64,000 nucleotides of DNA from Lagierella sp. (GCF_029983815.1 NZ_JASBYU010000001.1:124001-188000), one strand, 5' to 3'. Shown: positions 53,585-62,301, numbered from the stretch's first letter. Notes: a model not told the origin generated them from the letters alone. Numbers and translations are program-made.

Positions 53585-54007
53585 TTATTTCATCTTTGCA
53601 ATAAATTTTTCTAAATTAGAATAAAAGTCTGAAAACTCATCATTTCCCAAGGATATCTTTTCTATTGGGCATAAATCATCCTTCCTTTTATTTAAAATCT
53701 TAGTCACGATTCTTTCATATTCGACATTTATTTCCTTAGACTCAATTAATTTAAGTGCGTCTTTGGATATTACAAAGGTAAATATCCCTTTTATATTTGC
53801 TTTGGACTTCAATAAAAGCCTTGCTGCTCCGGAACCTATAAATTTATCTATAATATAGACATCTCCTTCAATCTCGGAGTTATAAAAATCAAACATTGGG
53901 ATAATTCCCATTTTATTTGACTCAAAGACTACCAAATCATCTTGAATCACAACTAAATTCATATTATTTTTTATTAAGTAATTTCTTCCATTTTTTAATG
54001 TATTCAT
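53585..54007 (-). CDS. DUF1893 domain protein
   Basis: 140 aa. Blocks NLVVIQDDLVVFESNKMGIIP, then VYIIDKFIGSGAARLL, then FVISKDALKLIES and the conserved CP near DLCPIEK fit DUF1893, a small family of unknown function. The ATG at 54005-54007 has a GAGG site. A longer frame running back over the divergent pyrophosphatase gene is rejected. It heads the operon that runs to mazF. Confidence 0.82.
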   Translation of the reverse strand: MNTLKNGRNYLIKNNMNLVVIQDDLVVFESNKMGIIPMFDFYNSEIEGDVYIIDKFIGSGAARLLLKSKANIKGIFTFVISKDALKLIESKEINVEYERIVTKILNKRKDDLCPIEKISLGNDEFSDFYSNLEKFIAKMK

Positions 54008-54092
54008 ATTTCCCTCATCATCTATGATAGCATAAAATAGGAATCTATAATATAATGATTTGTATGAATAGAAGAATTCATAGGAGGACATA

Positions 54093-54602
54093 ATGAAAAA
54101 TTTAGAAAAAAATGTTGTAGAAGCTATTATTGAAATTCCAAAGGGAAGTAGTAACAAATACGAATATGACGAGGAAAGAGGATGTTTTATCCTAGATAGA
54201 TGTCTATTTTCTCCAATGTTCTACCCAGCAGACTATGGTTTTGTACCTAATACCCTAGCAGAAGATGGAGACCCTATCGATATCTTAGTACTTATGAAAA
54301 ACCCAACTTTTCCAGGATGTATGATTGAGTCTAGAATTGTTGGAATGTTTAAAATGGCAGATGATAAAGGTATGGATGAAAAACTAATCGCCGTTCCTGT
54401 AAATGACCCTAGATATGATGAAGTTTATTCCCTAGGCCATTTGAGTAGCCATACGGAAAGAGAATTTGAACACTTCTTTAAAGAATATAAGAGATTAGAG
54501 AATAAAGAAGTAAAAATCGGCGGTTGGTATAACGTTGATGCAGCTGTAGAAGCTTTGGAAAAAGCCAGAAAAGCCTTCGAAGAAAAAAACAAAAATAAGT
54601 AA
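54093..54602 (+). CDS. ppa: Inorganic pyrophosphatase, family I
   Basis: Hydrolyses pyrophosphate to drive biosynthesis. 169 aa, close to the usual length. Conserved metal and substrate residues are in EIPKGSSNKYEYD, the signature DGDPIDILV, and VPVNDPRYDEV. It has an AGGAGGA site and is divergent from the DUF1893 gene. Family I rather than the manganese-dependent family II is clear from the signature. Confidence 0.95.
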   Translation: MKNLEKNVVEAIIEIPKGSSNKYEYDEERGCFILDRCLFSPMFYPADYGFVPNTLAEDGDPIDILVLMKNPTFPGCMIESRIVGMFKMADDKGMDEKLIAVPVNDPRYDEVYSLGHLSSHTEREFEHFFKEYKRLENKEVKIGGWYNVDAAVEALEKARKAFEEKNKNK

Positions 54603-54610
54603 TATAAAGC

Positions 54611-54649
54611 AAAAGCTCTTTTCCTTTTTTTTGGAGAAGAGCTTTTAAT
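54611..54649. terminator. Bidirectional terminator between ppa and the ABC-F gene
   Basis: A 14-bp stem (AAAAGCTCTTTTCC 54611-54624 with GGAGAAGAGCTTTT 54633-54646, one mismatch) has an 8-nt loop. It overlaps the stop of the ABC-F gene. Confidence 0.85.
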
Positions 54650-56552
54650 CTAGAATTTCTACAAGTTCAGACCATTCTAAAAATAATTCATCTTTAATTT
54701 CTTCTTTTTTCTTTATTGAATCCATAATTTCCTGTGACTTTATATAGTCATTATATATCTCTTCCTTCAGAAGCATAGAATTTAGTTCAGCAATTTCCCT
54801 TTCAATCAGGGATATTTTTTCTTCCAATTCCTTTAATTTCTTCTTTGCTTTTCTAAACTCATTTTCAATCTCCCTTAGTTTTTTTCTATCTTTGATAATT
54901 TGAGTTTTAGTTAGACCATCTTCGTCAATTGGAGTATTTTCTTCTTCAAGTTTTTCAATATAATAATCGTAATTCCCAAGGTAAGTAGTGGTTCCATCTT
55001 TCTTTAAGACTATTATCTTATCCACCACTTTATTAAGAAAATACCTGTCATGGGAGATAATTAAAGCCGTTCCCTCATAATCCAACATTGCCCCTTCAAG
55101 AATTTCTTTAGAATCTATATCCAAATGATTGGTAGGCTCATCCATAAGTAAAAAATTACTTGAGGACAACATCAGTTTTAAAAGCTCCAACCTTGACCTT
55201 TCTCCACCGCTTAAATTTTCTATTAAATCAAAAATATCGTCTCCAATAAAGAGAAATTTTGCCAAGTAAGACCTAATTTCATAGTGACTTAATTTAGGAT
55301 ATTCATTCCATATTTCATCTAAAATCGTATTTTCATCATTTAAATTCTTCTGTTCTTGATCGAAATATCCCATCTTTACTTGACTTCCAAGTAAGATGCT
55401 TCCACTATCTATAGACTCATATCCCATTATCATTTTAAAAAGGGTCGTCTTTCCAACACCATTTGGACCTATAATTCCAACTTTTTCCCCTTTAAATACG
55501 TCAAAGGATACATCCCTAAATAGCTTTTTATCCTTAAAGGCTTTAGATAGTTCTTCCACCTTTAAGACATCACGACCACTTGTGATACTTGGAGTCAATT
55601 TTAAAGAAAAGCTTCCTGAAAAATCCTTCGGTCTCTCCACAACTTTCATCTTATCTAAAAGTTTTCTTCTAGATTGGGATTGCTTAATATATCTTTTGGA
55701 TCCATAGTTTGCAAACCTTTCAATAATCTCCTCTTGCCTCTTAATCTCCTTTTGCTGGTTCTCATAAGTTGCCATCTGAATTTCAAAATCCCTTTTTCGC
55801 TTAATAGAAAATTCTGAATAATTTCCATTATAATCTAAGATTTTTCCATCTTCCATTAGAAAAATTCTATTACAGATCTTATCTAAAAAGTATCTATCAT
55901 GGGAAACGACTAAGATAGCACCGGGAAAGTCCTTGAGAAAGTTTTGCAAAAAGTCGATTGCCTTTAAATCCAAGTGGTTGGTAGGCTCATCCAAGAGCAA
56001 TAAATCCGGTTTGGATAAGAGTAGTTTAGCAATTTGAATCCTGGATTTTTGCCCTCCAGACAAGTGATTTACACTCTTAGAAAATTCATTTTCTTCAAAT
56101 CCAAAGCCCTTTAACATCCCCTTAATTCTAGAATTGTACTCATAGCCGTCCTGAGCATTGAATTCATCTTGTAGATTTTGATACCTTTCTAAAGTTTTTT
56201 CCATTTCTCTAGAATCTGATATACTACTCATTTTTAATTCAAGACTACGTATTTCCTTTTCCAAATTTATAGTATCTTTAAAGACTTTAAGGCATTCATC
56301 ATATATTGAACAATCTAAATCCAGGGAGGTCATCTGTTGCAAATATCCAATTCTTAAATCTTTCTTCTGATAAATCTCCCCATCATCTTTAGATAGTTCT
56401 CCAATTATTATCTTCAATAAAGTCGTCTTACCACAACCGTTATTTCCAACTAAACCTATCTTGTCACCTTCTTTAATATTGAAAGTGACCCCCTTTAGAA
56501 CATCCTTAGTTACATAGGCCTTAGTCAATTCATTTGCACCTAATAAAATCAT
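54645..56552 (-). CDS. ABC-F family ATPase (translation factor/ribosome protection type)
   Basis: 635 aa, two ABC domains and no membrane segment. Walker A motifs are GNNGCGKTTLL and GPNGVGKTTLF. Signatures are LSGGQKSR and LSGGERSR, each followed by LLLDEPTNHLDL or LLMDEPTNHLDI. The linker near residues 240-300 and a C-terminal coiled coil (KKLKELEEKISLIEREIAEL) suit the Uup/YdiF branch. Such proteins act on the ribosome E site; antibiotic resistance is not implied. It has a GAGGTAAG site. Confidence 0.9.
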   Translation of the reverse strand: MILLGANELTKAYVTKDVLKGVTFNIKEGDKIGLVGNNGCGKTTLLKIIIGELSKDDGEIYQKKDLRIGYLQQMTSLDLDCSIYDECLKVFKDTINLEKEIRSLELKMSSISDSREMEKTLERYQNLQDEFNAQDGYEYNSRIKGMLKGFGFEENEFSKSVNHLSGGQKSRIQIAKLLLSKPDLLLLDEPTNHLDLKAIDFLQNFLKDFPGAILVVSHDRYFLDKICNRIFLMEDGKILDYNGNYSEFSIKRKRDFEIQMATYENQQKEIKRQEEIIERFANYGSKRYIKQSQSRRKLLDKMKVVERPKDFSGSFSLKLTPSITSGRDVLKVEELSKAFKDKKLFRDVSFDVFKGEKVGIIGPNGVGKTTLFKMIMGYESIDSGSILLGSQVKMGYFDQEQKNLNDENTILDEIWNEYPKLSHYEIRSYLAKFLFIGDDIFDLIENLSGGERSRLELLKLMLSSSNFLLMDEPTNHLDIDSKEILEGAMLDYEGTALIISHDRYFLNKVVDKIIVLKKDGTTTYLGNYDYYIEKLEEENTPIDEDGLTKTQIIKDRKKLREIENEFRKAKKKLKELEEKISLIEREIAELNSMLLKEEIYNDYIKSQEIMDSIKKKEEIKDELFLEWSELVEILD

Positions 56553-56637
56553 AACTTACCTCATAAAATAACCCCACGCTACTAGGAATCAATTAATTCC
56601 ATAATCGCCTGGAGTCCATAACATCTTTATTAAATGA

Positions 56638-56657
56638 AGCACTCAAAAATGAGTGCT
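56638..56657 (-). terminator. Terminator after rex
   Basis: An 8-bp stem, AGCACTCA with TGAGTGCT, has a 4-nt loop 5 bp beyond the rex stop. It is of the same type as the hairpins at 43055 and 63761. The T-run is weak. Confidence 0.65.
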
Positions 56658-56662
56658 CCCTA

Positions 56663-57319
56663 TTAATTCTTAGTTCCTGGGTAATCTTTTAAATTGTTTA
56701 GATAATATGTTAAAGTGAATAAACTTTCATCTAAATGAACATTTTCCAAAACCACATTTTTTGGCAATTTCAAATCTAAAGAAGCGAAATTCCAAATTCC
56801 CTTAACTTTTCCATCAACTAAGATATCACAAAGTTCTTGTGCTGAATCTGCAGTAGTCGCAAGCACGGCAATGTCAACTTCTTGTTCCTTTAAAAAGCCT
56901 TCCAAATTTTTAACATCTTGGATTTTCTTTCCTAAAATAGTCTTGCCTATTAAGTTTTTATCCCTATCAAAAAGTCCAACTATTTTAAACCCAGAATCCT
57001 CGTTAAAACCTCTATATTTATATATAGCTTGTCCTATATTACCCATGCCAAGGACAATGGCCTTATAGGACTTGTCTATACCTATTATCTTTTCAATTTC
57101 CAATTTCAATTCTTCAACATTGTATCCGTAACCTTGTTGGCCAAAACCTCCAAAGTGGTTTAGATCCTGTCTTATTTGTGAAGCTGTAAGACCTGTAATT
57201 TTACTTAATTCCTGAGAAGATACCCTAATAATTCCCCTATCAGAAATCAAACCTAAATATCTATAATACTTAGGTAACCTTTTAACCACCGCTAAGGATA
57301 CACGGGGTCTATTATCCAT
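56663..57319 (-). CDS. rex: Redox-sensing transcriptional repressor Rex
   Basis: Senses the NADH/NAD+ ratio and represses fermentation genes. The N-terminal winged helix (RLPKYYRYL, SSQELSKITGLTASQIRQDL, FGGFGQQGYGYNV) precedes a Rossmann domain (VLGMGNIGQAI, FDRD). The length of 218 aa is typical. PFL, serine dehydratase and aldehyde dehydrogenase in this window are possible targets, but I did not find a convincing Rex box at them. Own promoter at 57362-57390. Confidence 0.96.
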   Translation of the reverse strand: MDNRPRVSLAVVKRLPKYYRYLGLISDRGIIRVSSQELSKITGLTASQIRQDLNHFGGFGQQGYGYNVEELKLEIEKIIGIDKSYKAIVLGMGNIGQAIYKYRGFNEDSGFKIVGLFDRDKNLIGKTILGKKIQDVKNLEGFLKEQEVDIAVLATTADSAQELCDILVDGKVKGIWNFASLDLKLPKNVVLENVHLDESLFTLTYYLNNLKDYPGTKN

Positions 57320-57361
57320 ATATTACCTCCACCTATTATTCAAATCTTGTGTACAAATTGT

Positions 57362-57390
57362 ATTATAACATTTTGCCCAACAAGATTCAA
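57362..57390 (-). promoter_or_regulatory. Promoter of rex
   Basis: On the minus strand, TTGAAT (57385-57390) and TATAAT (57362-57367) have a 17-bp spacer. A TTGTTAAAAAAATCA stretch just upstream resembles half of a Rex box, but the second half is poor. Confidence 0.62.
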
Positions 57391-57557
57391 TATGATTTTT
57401 TTAACAATGTAATTTACAAGTTATGACTTTTACATTAAATCTCTGTTAAGATATTTTTCCTTATTTGATTTTTAAGTTAAATTTCCGTAAAAGATTTCTT
57501 TCCTTTATTTTTTCTACTCATCAAAAATTAAAGTTAATCCTGTACAGGACATAAAAT

Positions 57558-57587
57558 TTGACAATAAATCCAATTACTCCTTAAAAT
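57558..57587 (+). promoter_or_regulatory. Probable promoter of the M55 peptidase gene
   Basis: TTGACA (57558-57563) and TAAAAT (57582-57587) have an 18-bp spacer, about 17 bp before the start codon. The rest of the rex-M55 gap (57391-57557) is AT-rich with no gene seen. Confidence 0.55.
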
Positions 57588-57604
57588 TGAAATGGAGGTG
57601 TACT

Positions 57605-58399
57605 ATGAAATTTTTTATTTCAGCAGATATAGAAGGAACTACCGGCTGTTTAAACTGGGATTATACCATGGGTAAGAGCCGGGAATACGAAATTCAAAAG
57701 GAAATAATGACCCAAGAAGTCCTATCTTGTGTAAAAGCACTAACTAAAGTCCATCCAGATTGTGAAATCCTTATAAAAGATGCTCACCATTATGGAAACA
57801 ATTTGGATATTAGAATTTTCCCAAAAAACTGTAAAATTATTAGAGGCTGGAGCCATAAACCCCATTCAATGGTTCAAGAACTAAATGAAACCTTTGATGC
57901 AATTTTATTTATTGGCTACCATAACGCTGCAACCATGTCCTCTACTCCGCTTTCTCACTCCTTTAACGGTTCTAAGTTTCAAAGGATGAGGCTAAACGAG
58001 GAGATATGCTCAGAATTTTTATTTAACTATTCCATAGCACTGCACTATGGTGTACCAACTATTTTATTAACTGGAGATATGGGAATTTGTGAAGAGGTAA
58101 GGAAGAAGGATTCCAGTATCCATACAGTGTATACCTATGAGGGTGTCGGAGAGTCCATAATAACAAAGACTCCAGAATCTGTTTATGATGAAATATATCA
58201 AGCCACAATTCAAGCAGCTAAAAACATTAAAAAGATATCTCCTACTAAAAAGCCTTATACCCTACAGATCCAATACAAAAAACATACAGATTGTCTAAAG
58301 GCTTCAAATTATCCGGGTTCAAGAATGTTGGATAGCGTTACCCTATCCCTAAGTGCTAATAATATTTTGGAATTAGAAAAGGCATTTTTATTCCTTTAA
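57605..58399 (+). CDS. M55 family D-aminopeptidase (DppA-like)
   Basis: Zinc peptidase of 264 aa that in the family removes N-terminal D-amino acids from peptides. It begins KFFISADIEGTTGCLNWD with the metal-binding D-x-E. Further motifs are LIKDAHHYGNNLD, FIGYHNA and ILLTGDMGICEE. The ATG at 57605 has GGAGGTG four bases upstream, and the earlier in-frame ATG lacks support. It is not next to a dpp transporter. A role in recycling wall peptides is possible. Confidence 0.9.
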   Translation: MKFFISADIEGTTGCLNWDYTMGKSREYEIQKEIMTQEVLSCVKALTKVHPDCEILIKDAHHYGNNLDIRIFPKNCKIIRGWSHKPHSMVQELNETFDAILFIGYHNAATMSSTPLSHSFNGSKFQRMRLNEEICSEFLFNYSIALHYGVPTILLTGDMGICEEVRKKDSSIHTVYTYEGVGESIITKTPESVYDEIYQATIQAAKNIKKISPTKKPYTLQIQYKKHTDCLKASNYPGSRMLDSVTLSLSANNILELEKAFLFL

Positions 58400-58420
58400 T
58401 TCAATATTGCAATCCCAAGT

Positions 58421-58448
58421 TTGATTATTTTTTGATTTGTAGTATTAT
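58421..58448 (+). promoter_or_regulatory. Promoter of the 58503 gene
   Basis: TTGATT (58421-58426) and TATTAT (58443-58448) have a 16-bp spacer and leave a leader of about 45 nt before the ATG. Confidence 0.6.
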
Positions 58449-58502
58449 ATATATATGCGGCATATCGTCGACTAGCATAGAACATATAAGGAGTGTATAC
58501 AC

Positions 58503-58994
58503 ATGAATAAAATGATGCAAAAATTTGTTGATCAAAATTTCTGTACAGAAAAAGAAGCAGAGTACATTTTAAATGCAATTGATAATAAGGAAACTGTTAT
58601 GGTTTCTGGACACCGTTCAGCAGGTGTTAGACCATTTATGGCAACATTGATGGCAATTGCTAAGAGCCAATTCCCTTCAGTTCAAGTTAAGAGCGAAGCT
58701 GATTTAGAAAAAGATTGCGAATATTTCTTAATTGCTAGTATTCCAAATATCGATTTTGAAGAATTAATGCAAAAGGCTGTAGCTACTGGTAAGGGAATAG
58801 TAACTGTAAAAGAACCTGAAACACCTTACTCTATCATGAAGATCTTAAAGAAGAACTTCAAGGCAAACGGAAATATTGATCAAGCTTATCACATGATCGA
58901 ATGTAACAAAGAAGACGGAATTCCTTTCGTACAAAAAGTTACTAAATTCACTCAAAATGAAAAAGGTAAAATCTTAAAAGAAGATTTAGAATAA
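58503..58994 (+). CDS. Uncharacterised 163-aa protein, probably highly expressed
   Basis: No signal peptide or membrane segment. Residues 32-44 (VMVSGHRSAGVRP) sit where a P-loop would be in secretion-type ATPases, and IVTVKEPETPYSIMKIL recalls their later part, but the GKT/S residues are missing. I do not recognise the family. Codon use differs from its neighbours: CGT for Arg, and many TTC, AAC, ATC, GGT and GCT codons, as in highly expressed genes. It has an AAGGAG site, its own promoter and a very strong terminator. Confidence 0.75.
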   Translation: MNKMMQKFVDQNFCTEKEAEYILNAIDNKETVMVSGHRSAGVRPFMATLMAIAKSQFPSVQVKSEADLEKDCEYFLIASIPNIDFEELMQKAVATGKGIVTVKEPETPYSIMKILKKNFKANGNIDQAYHMIECNKEDGIPFVQKVTKFTQNEKGKILKEDLE

Positions 58995-58999
58995 TTGTA

Positions 59000-59036
59000 A
59001 AAATAAGGCACCCAATTATCTTGGGTGCCTTATTTT
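59000..59036. terminator. Strong terminator after the 58503 gene
   Basis: A perfect 16-bp stem (AAAATAAGGCACCCAA 59000-59015 with TTGGGTGCCTTATTTT 59021-59036) and 5-nt loop. Confidence 0.92.
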
Positions 59037-59074
59037 ATATTGAAAAGACAACAAAACACTTTATTACAATTAAC

Positions 59075-59638
59075 TTACTCATGTTTTACAATCCTATTGA
59101 CTTTACCATCATGTAGCAGTTTTAAATTAGACTTTTTTAATAGACCTTTAACCCAAGAGTTCTTTGCGTCATAATAAATTTGTGAATCTACATCATAAAT
59201 ATAGTAGCAACTGTGAATATCTTTAACCTCTTTGTAATATATTTCTCCATTGCTCTCCCATGCCTTAACCGAATTATCACAGGGCATACCATTTAAAAAG
59301 GTATCCTCAATATATAGATAGGCTTCTCTACCATTTCCTAGGAAATTTTCTTCAAATCCCTTCTGGTACATAAGTTTTAATAGACTATCTACTTTATTTT
59401 CTTTTAAACTTTGAGATAGAATCTTTGCAAATGTATCCTCGACTTTGTCAACTCTCCTGCTTAACCAACCATGAATGTCTTTAAAATCTATTATATTTTC
59501 CAGACTTCCCCGATTTACCGTTTCCATATCTTTAATTTTCTTAATACCTAACTGTTCTTTTAACATTAAAGCCAAATCTTCCAAGTATAAAATTTTATTA
59601 TTCATCTTATAGTGAATCGGCGCTAAAACTTTATTCAC
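59075..59638 (-). CDS. Uncharacterised protein, clostridial type
   Basis: 187 aa, soluble. It begins NKVLAPIHYKMNNKILYLEDLALML, a start I have seen in unannotated clostridial proteins, and continues with DIHGWLSRRVDKVEDTFAKIL and YIEDTFLNGMPCDNS. No motif indicates a reaction. The start is GTG at 59636-59638 with AAGGAGG six bases upstream. It stands alone between two terminated plus-strand genes. Confidence 0.72.
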   Translation of the reverse strand: MNKVLAPIHYKMNNKILYLEDLALMLKEQLGIKKIKDMETVNRGSLENIIDFKDIHGWLSRRVDKVEDTFAKILSQSLKENKVDSLLKLMYQKGFEENFLGNGREAYLYIEDTFLNGMPCDNSVKAWESNGEIYYKEVKDIHSCYYIYDVDSQIYYDAKNSWVKGLLKKSNLKLLHDGKVNRIVKHE

Positions 59639-59762
59639 CCTATACCTCCTTACTTTTTATATTTTAATTTTATACAGTTGTTGTACAAATTTCCGTAATA
59701 TTTGTTACAGATTTGTTATCTTTTCATGAAATATGGTATATATTAATCAAAAGGAGGATTTT

Positions 59763-60359
59763 ATGACTTTAAAAGAATTTTATAACACACATTTAAAAAA
59801 ACATTTTAAGATTGGTTTTTTAGTTATGCTTATAACTTTTTTAATTTCGGCAGTTTTCTTTATCTTTAACCAAAAACTTACACAGACAATTTTAGATGAA
59901 TTTATGAAGTCTGTTGGTGACCAAATACTTGTAGATGGAAAAATATCGGCTATTGGATTGATTATAAACAATGTAACAGCCTGTGTGGTTATGGTTTTAT
60001 TGGGAATAATACCATATCTTTTTCTTCCATATCTTTCCTTGATAATTAATGGAGGAATTATAGGTGCGGCTTTTGCGATGATAATAAGCAATATGGGAAA
60101 TAAGGGAATACTAACATTTTTAGCAAGTATTCTTCCCCATGGAATTTTCGAAATACCAGCAATAGTGCTATCCTTTGCCCTTGGAGTTTCACTATGTATC
60201 TTTTTAATGGATAAAATTAGAAAGAAGCCTACTACTCCTAACGGTGTTTATTTTTCTAACCTAATAAAAACTTTTGTTTTTGTATGTATACCGCTTTTAT
60301 TAGTTGCAGGTGTAGTAGAAGCCTATGTTACACCAATGGTAATGCAAGCATTTATGTAA
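59763..60359 (+). CDS. SpoIIM/DUF95 family membrane protein
   Basis: 198 aa with about five hydrophobic segments (starting at about residues 16, 62, 80, 107 and 168). The family motif LASILPHGIFEIPAIVLSFALG is present. SpoIIM acts in engulfment in spore formers, but the wider DUF95 family is found in non-sporulating bacteria too, so sporulation cannot be inferred. The ATG at 59763 has AAGGAGG upstream. It is 32 bp before the aldehyde dehydrogenase gene. Confidence 0.86.
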   Translation: MTLKEFYNTHLKKHFKIGFLVMLITFLISAVFFIFNQKLTQTILDEFMKSVGDQILVDGKISAIGLIINNVTACVVMVLLGIIPYLFLPYLSLIINGGIIGAAFAMIISNMGNKGILTFLASILPHGIFEIPAIVLSFALGVSLCIFLMDKIRKKPTTPNGVYFSNLIKTFVFVCIPLLLVAGVVEAYVTPMVMQAFM

Positions 60360-60391
60360 TGTATAGAAACGAATAAGGTTTAGGTGTAGTA

Positions 60392-61687
60392 ATGAATACA
60401 AAGAGTAGAATAGACAAGTTAAAAAGGTTAAAAAAATCCATAGAAGAACATAGAGAGGCAATTTTCTTGGCATTAAAAAGAGATTTGGGTAAATCTGAAA
60501 CGGAAGTTCTAATGTCTGAATACAATCAAGTCATGGAAGAATTGAATATGGCAATAACATTTCTTCCACAATGGACAAAAAAATTTTCTGTTAAAACCCC
60601 ACTAAATCTCTTTCCTGCTAAATCTTACTATGTATATAGACCCTATGGAACCGTTGGAATTGCATCACCTTGGAACTATCCATTTCAATTGTCTATGATT
60701 CCACTTATTTCTGCCATTGCCGCTGGAAATAAAGTAGTTTTAAAGGTTTCAAAAAAATCGATTAACACTTCAGAGATTATCTTCTCCATAATAAATGAAT
60801 CCCTTAGGGAAGATGTAGTATATTATGGTCTTGACGAAGGTGACAAGAAGAGATTTATTGAAGAGGATTTGGATATGCTTTTCTTCACAGGATCCAGTAA
60901 GGTCGGAAAGCAAATGGGTATTAGAGCTGCAGAGAAGATGATCCCCTACATCCTTGAACTAGGGGGAAAAAGCCCTTGTATAGTTAAGAAATCAGCTGAC
61001 TTAAAGATTGCTGCAAAGAGGATACTTTGGGGAAAGACTATGAATTCAGGTCAAACCTGTGTGGCCCCTGACTATGTTTTAGTGGACACTGGATTTGGTA
61101 AGGATTTGAAAAGTGAAATAGACAAGGTCTTGGCAGAATTTTATGGTAGCAGTCCAATTAAAAATGAAACCTATTCAAAAATGATTTCAGTTGAAGCAAT
61201 GGATCGTCTGAAAGAGCTTTCCATCGAAGAGGGAATCTATGATGAAAATGACTTTGACTATGAATCTAAGAAGATTAATCCTAATTCTTTTATTACCACA
61301 TCAGACTCTCCTTTTATGAAAGAGGAAATTTTTGGACCGTTTTTACCAATAATAGAATGTGACACTTGGGTTGATGTCAATTCCATAATTAACAAAAACC
61401 CAAACCCCCTTGCATTTTATATTTTCACTAAATCCAAGGAGGATGTTCAATATGTTGTCAATAACTTCAATTTTGGCGGAATGGCTATTAATGATGTGTT
61501 AACTCACTTGGGAAATTCTAGACTTCCCTTTGGTGGCGTGAAAAATTCTGGATTTGGTAGATATCATGGACTGGAAGGATTTAAAGCCTTTTCTCAACAG
61601 ACTTCTATCCTAGAGAATAAATTTTCACCTGATATAAAACTACGCTATCCACCCTATGGAAAGGCAATAAAAACTATATTAAAATAA
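60392..61687 (+). CDS. Aldehyde dehydrogenase (class 3-like)
   Basis: NAD(P)+-dependent enzyme of 431 aa. Motifs are GTVGIASPWNYPFQLS, FFTGSSKVGKQ, the catalytic Glu in LELGGKSPCIV, the catalytic Cys in NSGQTCVAPDY, and EEIFGPFLPII. The short length and PYGKAIKTIL tail match the fatty-aldehyde or YwdH branch. The substrate is unknown. It is probably co-transcribed with the SpoIIM-like gene. Confidence 0.92.
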   Translation: MNTKSRIDKLKRLKKSIEEHREAIFLALKRDLGKSETEVLMSEYNQVMEELNMAITFLPQWTKKFSVKTPLNLFPAKSYYVYRPYGTVGIASPWNYPFQLSMIPLISAIAAGNKVVLKVSKKSINTSEIIFSIINESLREDVVYYGLDEGDKKRFIEEDLDMLFFTGSSKVGKQMGIRAAEKMIPYILELGGKSPCIVKKSADLKIAAKRILWGKTMNSGQTCVAPDYVLVDTGFGKDLKSEIDKVLAEFYGSSPIKNETYSKMISVEAMDRLKELSIEEGIYDENDFDYESKKINPNSFITTSDSPFMKEEIFGPFLPIIECDTWVDVNSIINKNPNPLAFYIFTKSKEDVQYVVNNFNFGGMAINDVLTHLGNSRLPFGGVKNSGFGRYHGLEGFKAFSQQTSILENKFSPDIKLRYPPYGKAIKTILK

Positions 61688-61690
61688 AAT

Positions 61691-61736
61691 TAAGCACTTA
61701 TCCACCACTGTTATATGAGTGATTGATAAGTGCTTA
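61691..61736. terminator. Terminator after the aldehyde dehydrogenase gene
   Basis: A perfect 12-bp stem (TAAGCACTTATC 61691-61702 with GATAAGTGCTTA 61725-61736) has a 22-nt loop that contains a smaller CACT/AGTG hairpin. It can also serve the converging yccF gene. Confidence 0.75.
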
Positions 61737-61758
61737 AACTTTAATACATAATCAAAAA

Positions 61759-62118
61759 TTAATAAATTTCAGTTCCAAAGGGCATTAGTGCAAGTTGTGC
61801 CAATTTAAAATTTTGCTTAGCAAAGGGAATTCCTACAATGGTTAAGGCTAAAAATACTCCTAAAGTGAGATGGCCAATTGCAAGTTCAAGTCCTCCGAAT
61901 ACAATCCATAATATATTAAGTAATAAAGACGTATTATTCCCTCTATATTCAACCCTCTTCCCGAAGGGTAAACAGCTTAGCCTCGCTATCTTAAAACATT
62001 GTACTCCAACGGGAATGCCAACAATTGTTAAACACCAAATAACTCCAACAAATGTCCAGCCTATCCATGTCCATAGTCCCGATACTATAAACCAAATGAG
62101 ATTACCTAAACAACTCAT
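61759..62118 (-). CDS. YccF domain membrane protein
   Basis: 119 aa, two similar halves of about 55 residues, each with one or two hydrophobic segments and a repeated motif (LTIVGIPVGVQCFKIARLSCLPFGK and LTIVGIPFAKQNFKLAQLALMPFG). The internal duplication is typical of YccF proteins, whose function is unknown. It has a GGGGGTG site. Confidence 0.9.
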   Translation of the reverse strand: MSCLGNLIWFIVSGLWTWIGWTFVGVIWCLTIVGIPVGVQCFKIARLSCLPFGKRVEYRGNNTSLLLNILWIVFGGLELAIGHLTLGVFLALTIVGIPFAKQNFKLAQLALMPFGTEIY

Positions 62119-62257
62119 TCTTTCACCCCCTTAACCCTTCAATCTATTTATTCGTCTGGTTAATCACAAATAAAAGCACTTGGTTAATATTTTGCTGAAA
62201 AGCCTTTTTTCATTATAATCATATCATAGTTACTTGCCATTTTGGGTATATCTTTAT

Positions 62258-62287
62258 TTGAGGACTTTCAATTTATATTTTTATAAT
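62258..62287 (+). promoter_or_regulatory. Probable promoter of fetAB
   Basis: TTGAGG (62258-62263) and TATAAT (62282-62287) have an 18-bp spacer, 14 bp before the start of the ATPase gene. Confidence 0.5.
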
Positions 62288-62301
62288 CATTCGGAGGAAA
62301 A

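Noticed and set aside
54008..54157. N-terminal extension of the DUF1893 frame over the divergent ppa start
   Set aside because: It overlaps the ppa gene and its ribosome binding site, is hydrophobic and unlike DUF1893, and a good ATG with a GAGG site exists at 54007.
54645..56552. ABC-F gene as an antibiotic resistance determinant
   Set aside because: The linker and coiled-coil tail fit housekeeping Uup/YdiF types, and nothing mobile surrounds it.
57391..57420. Rex box upstream of rex
   Set aside because: Only one half (TTGTTAA) fits; the second half does not match TTAACAA at the right spacing.
59763..60359. SpoIIM-like gene as proof of sporulation
   Set aside because: The DUF95 family occurs widely in non-spore-formers, and no other sporulation gene is present in the window.
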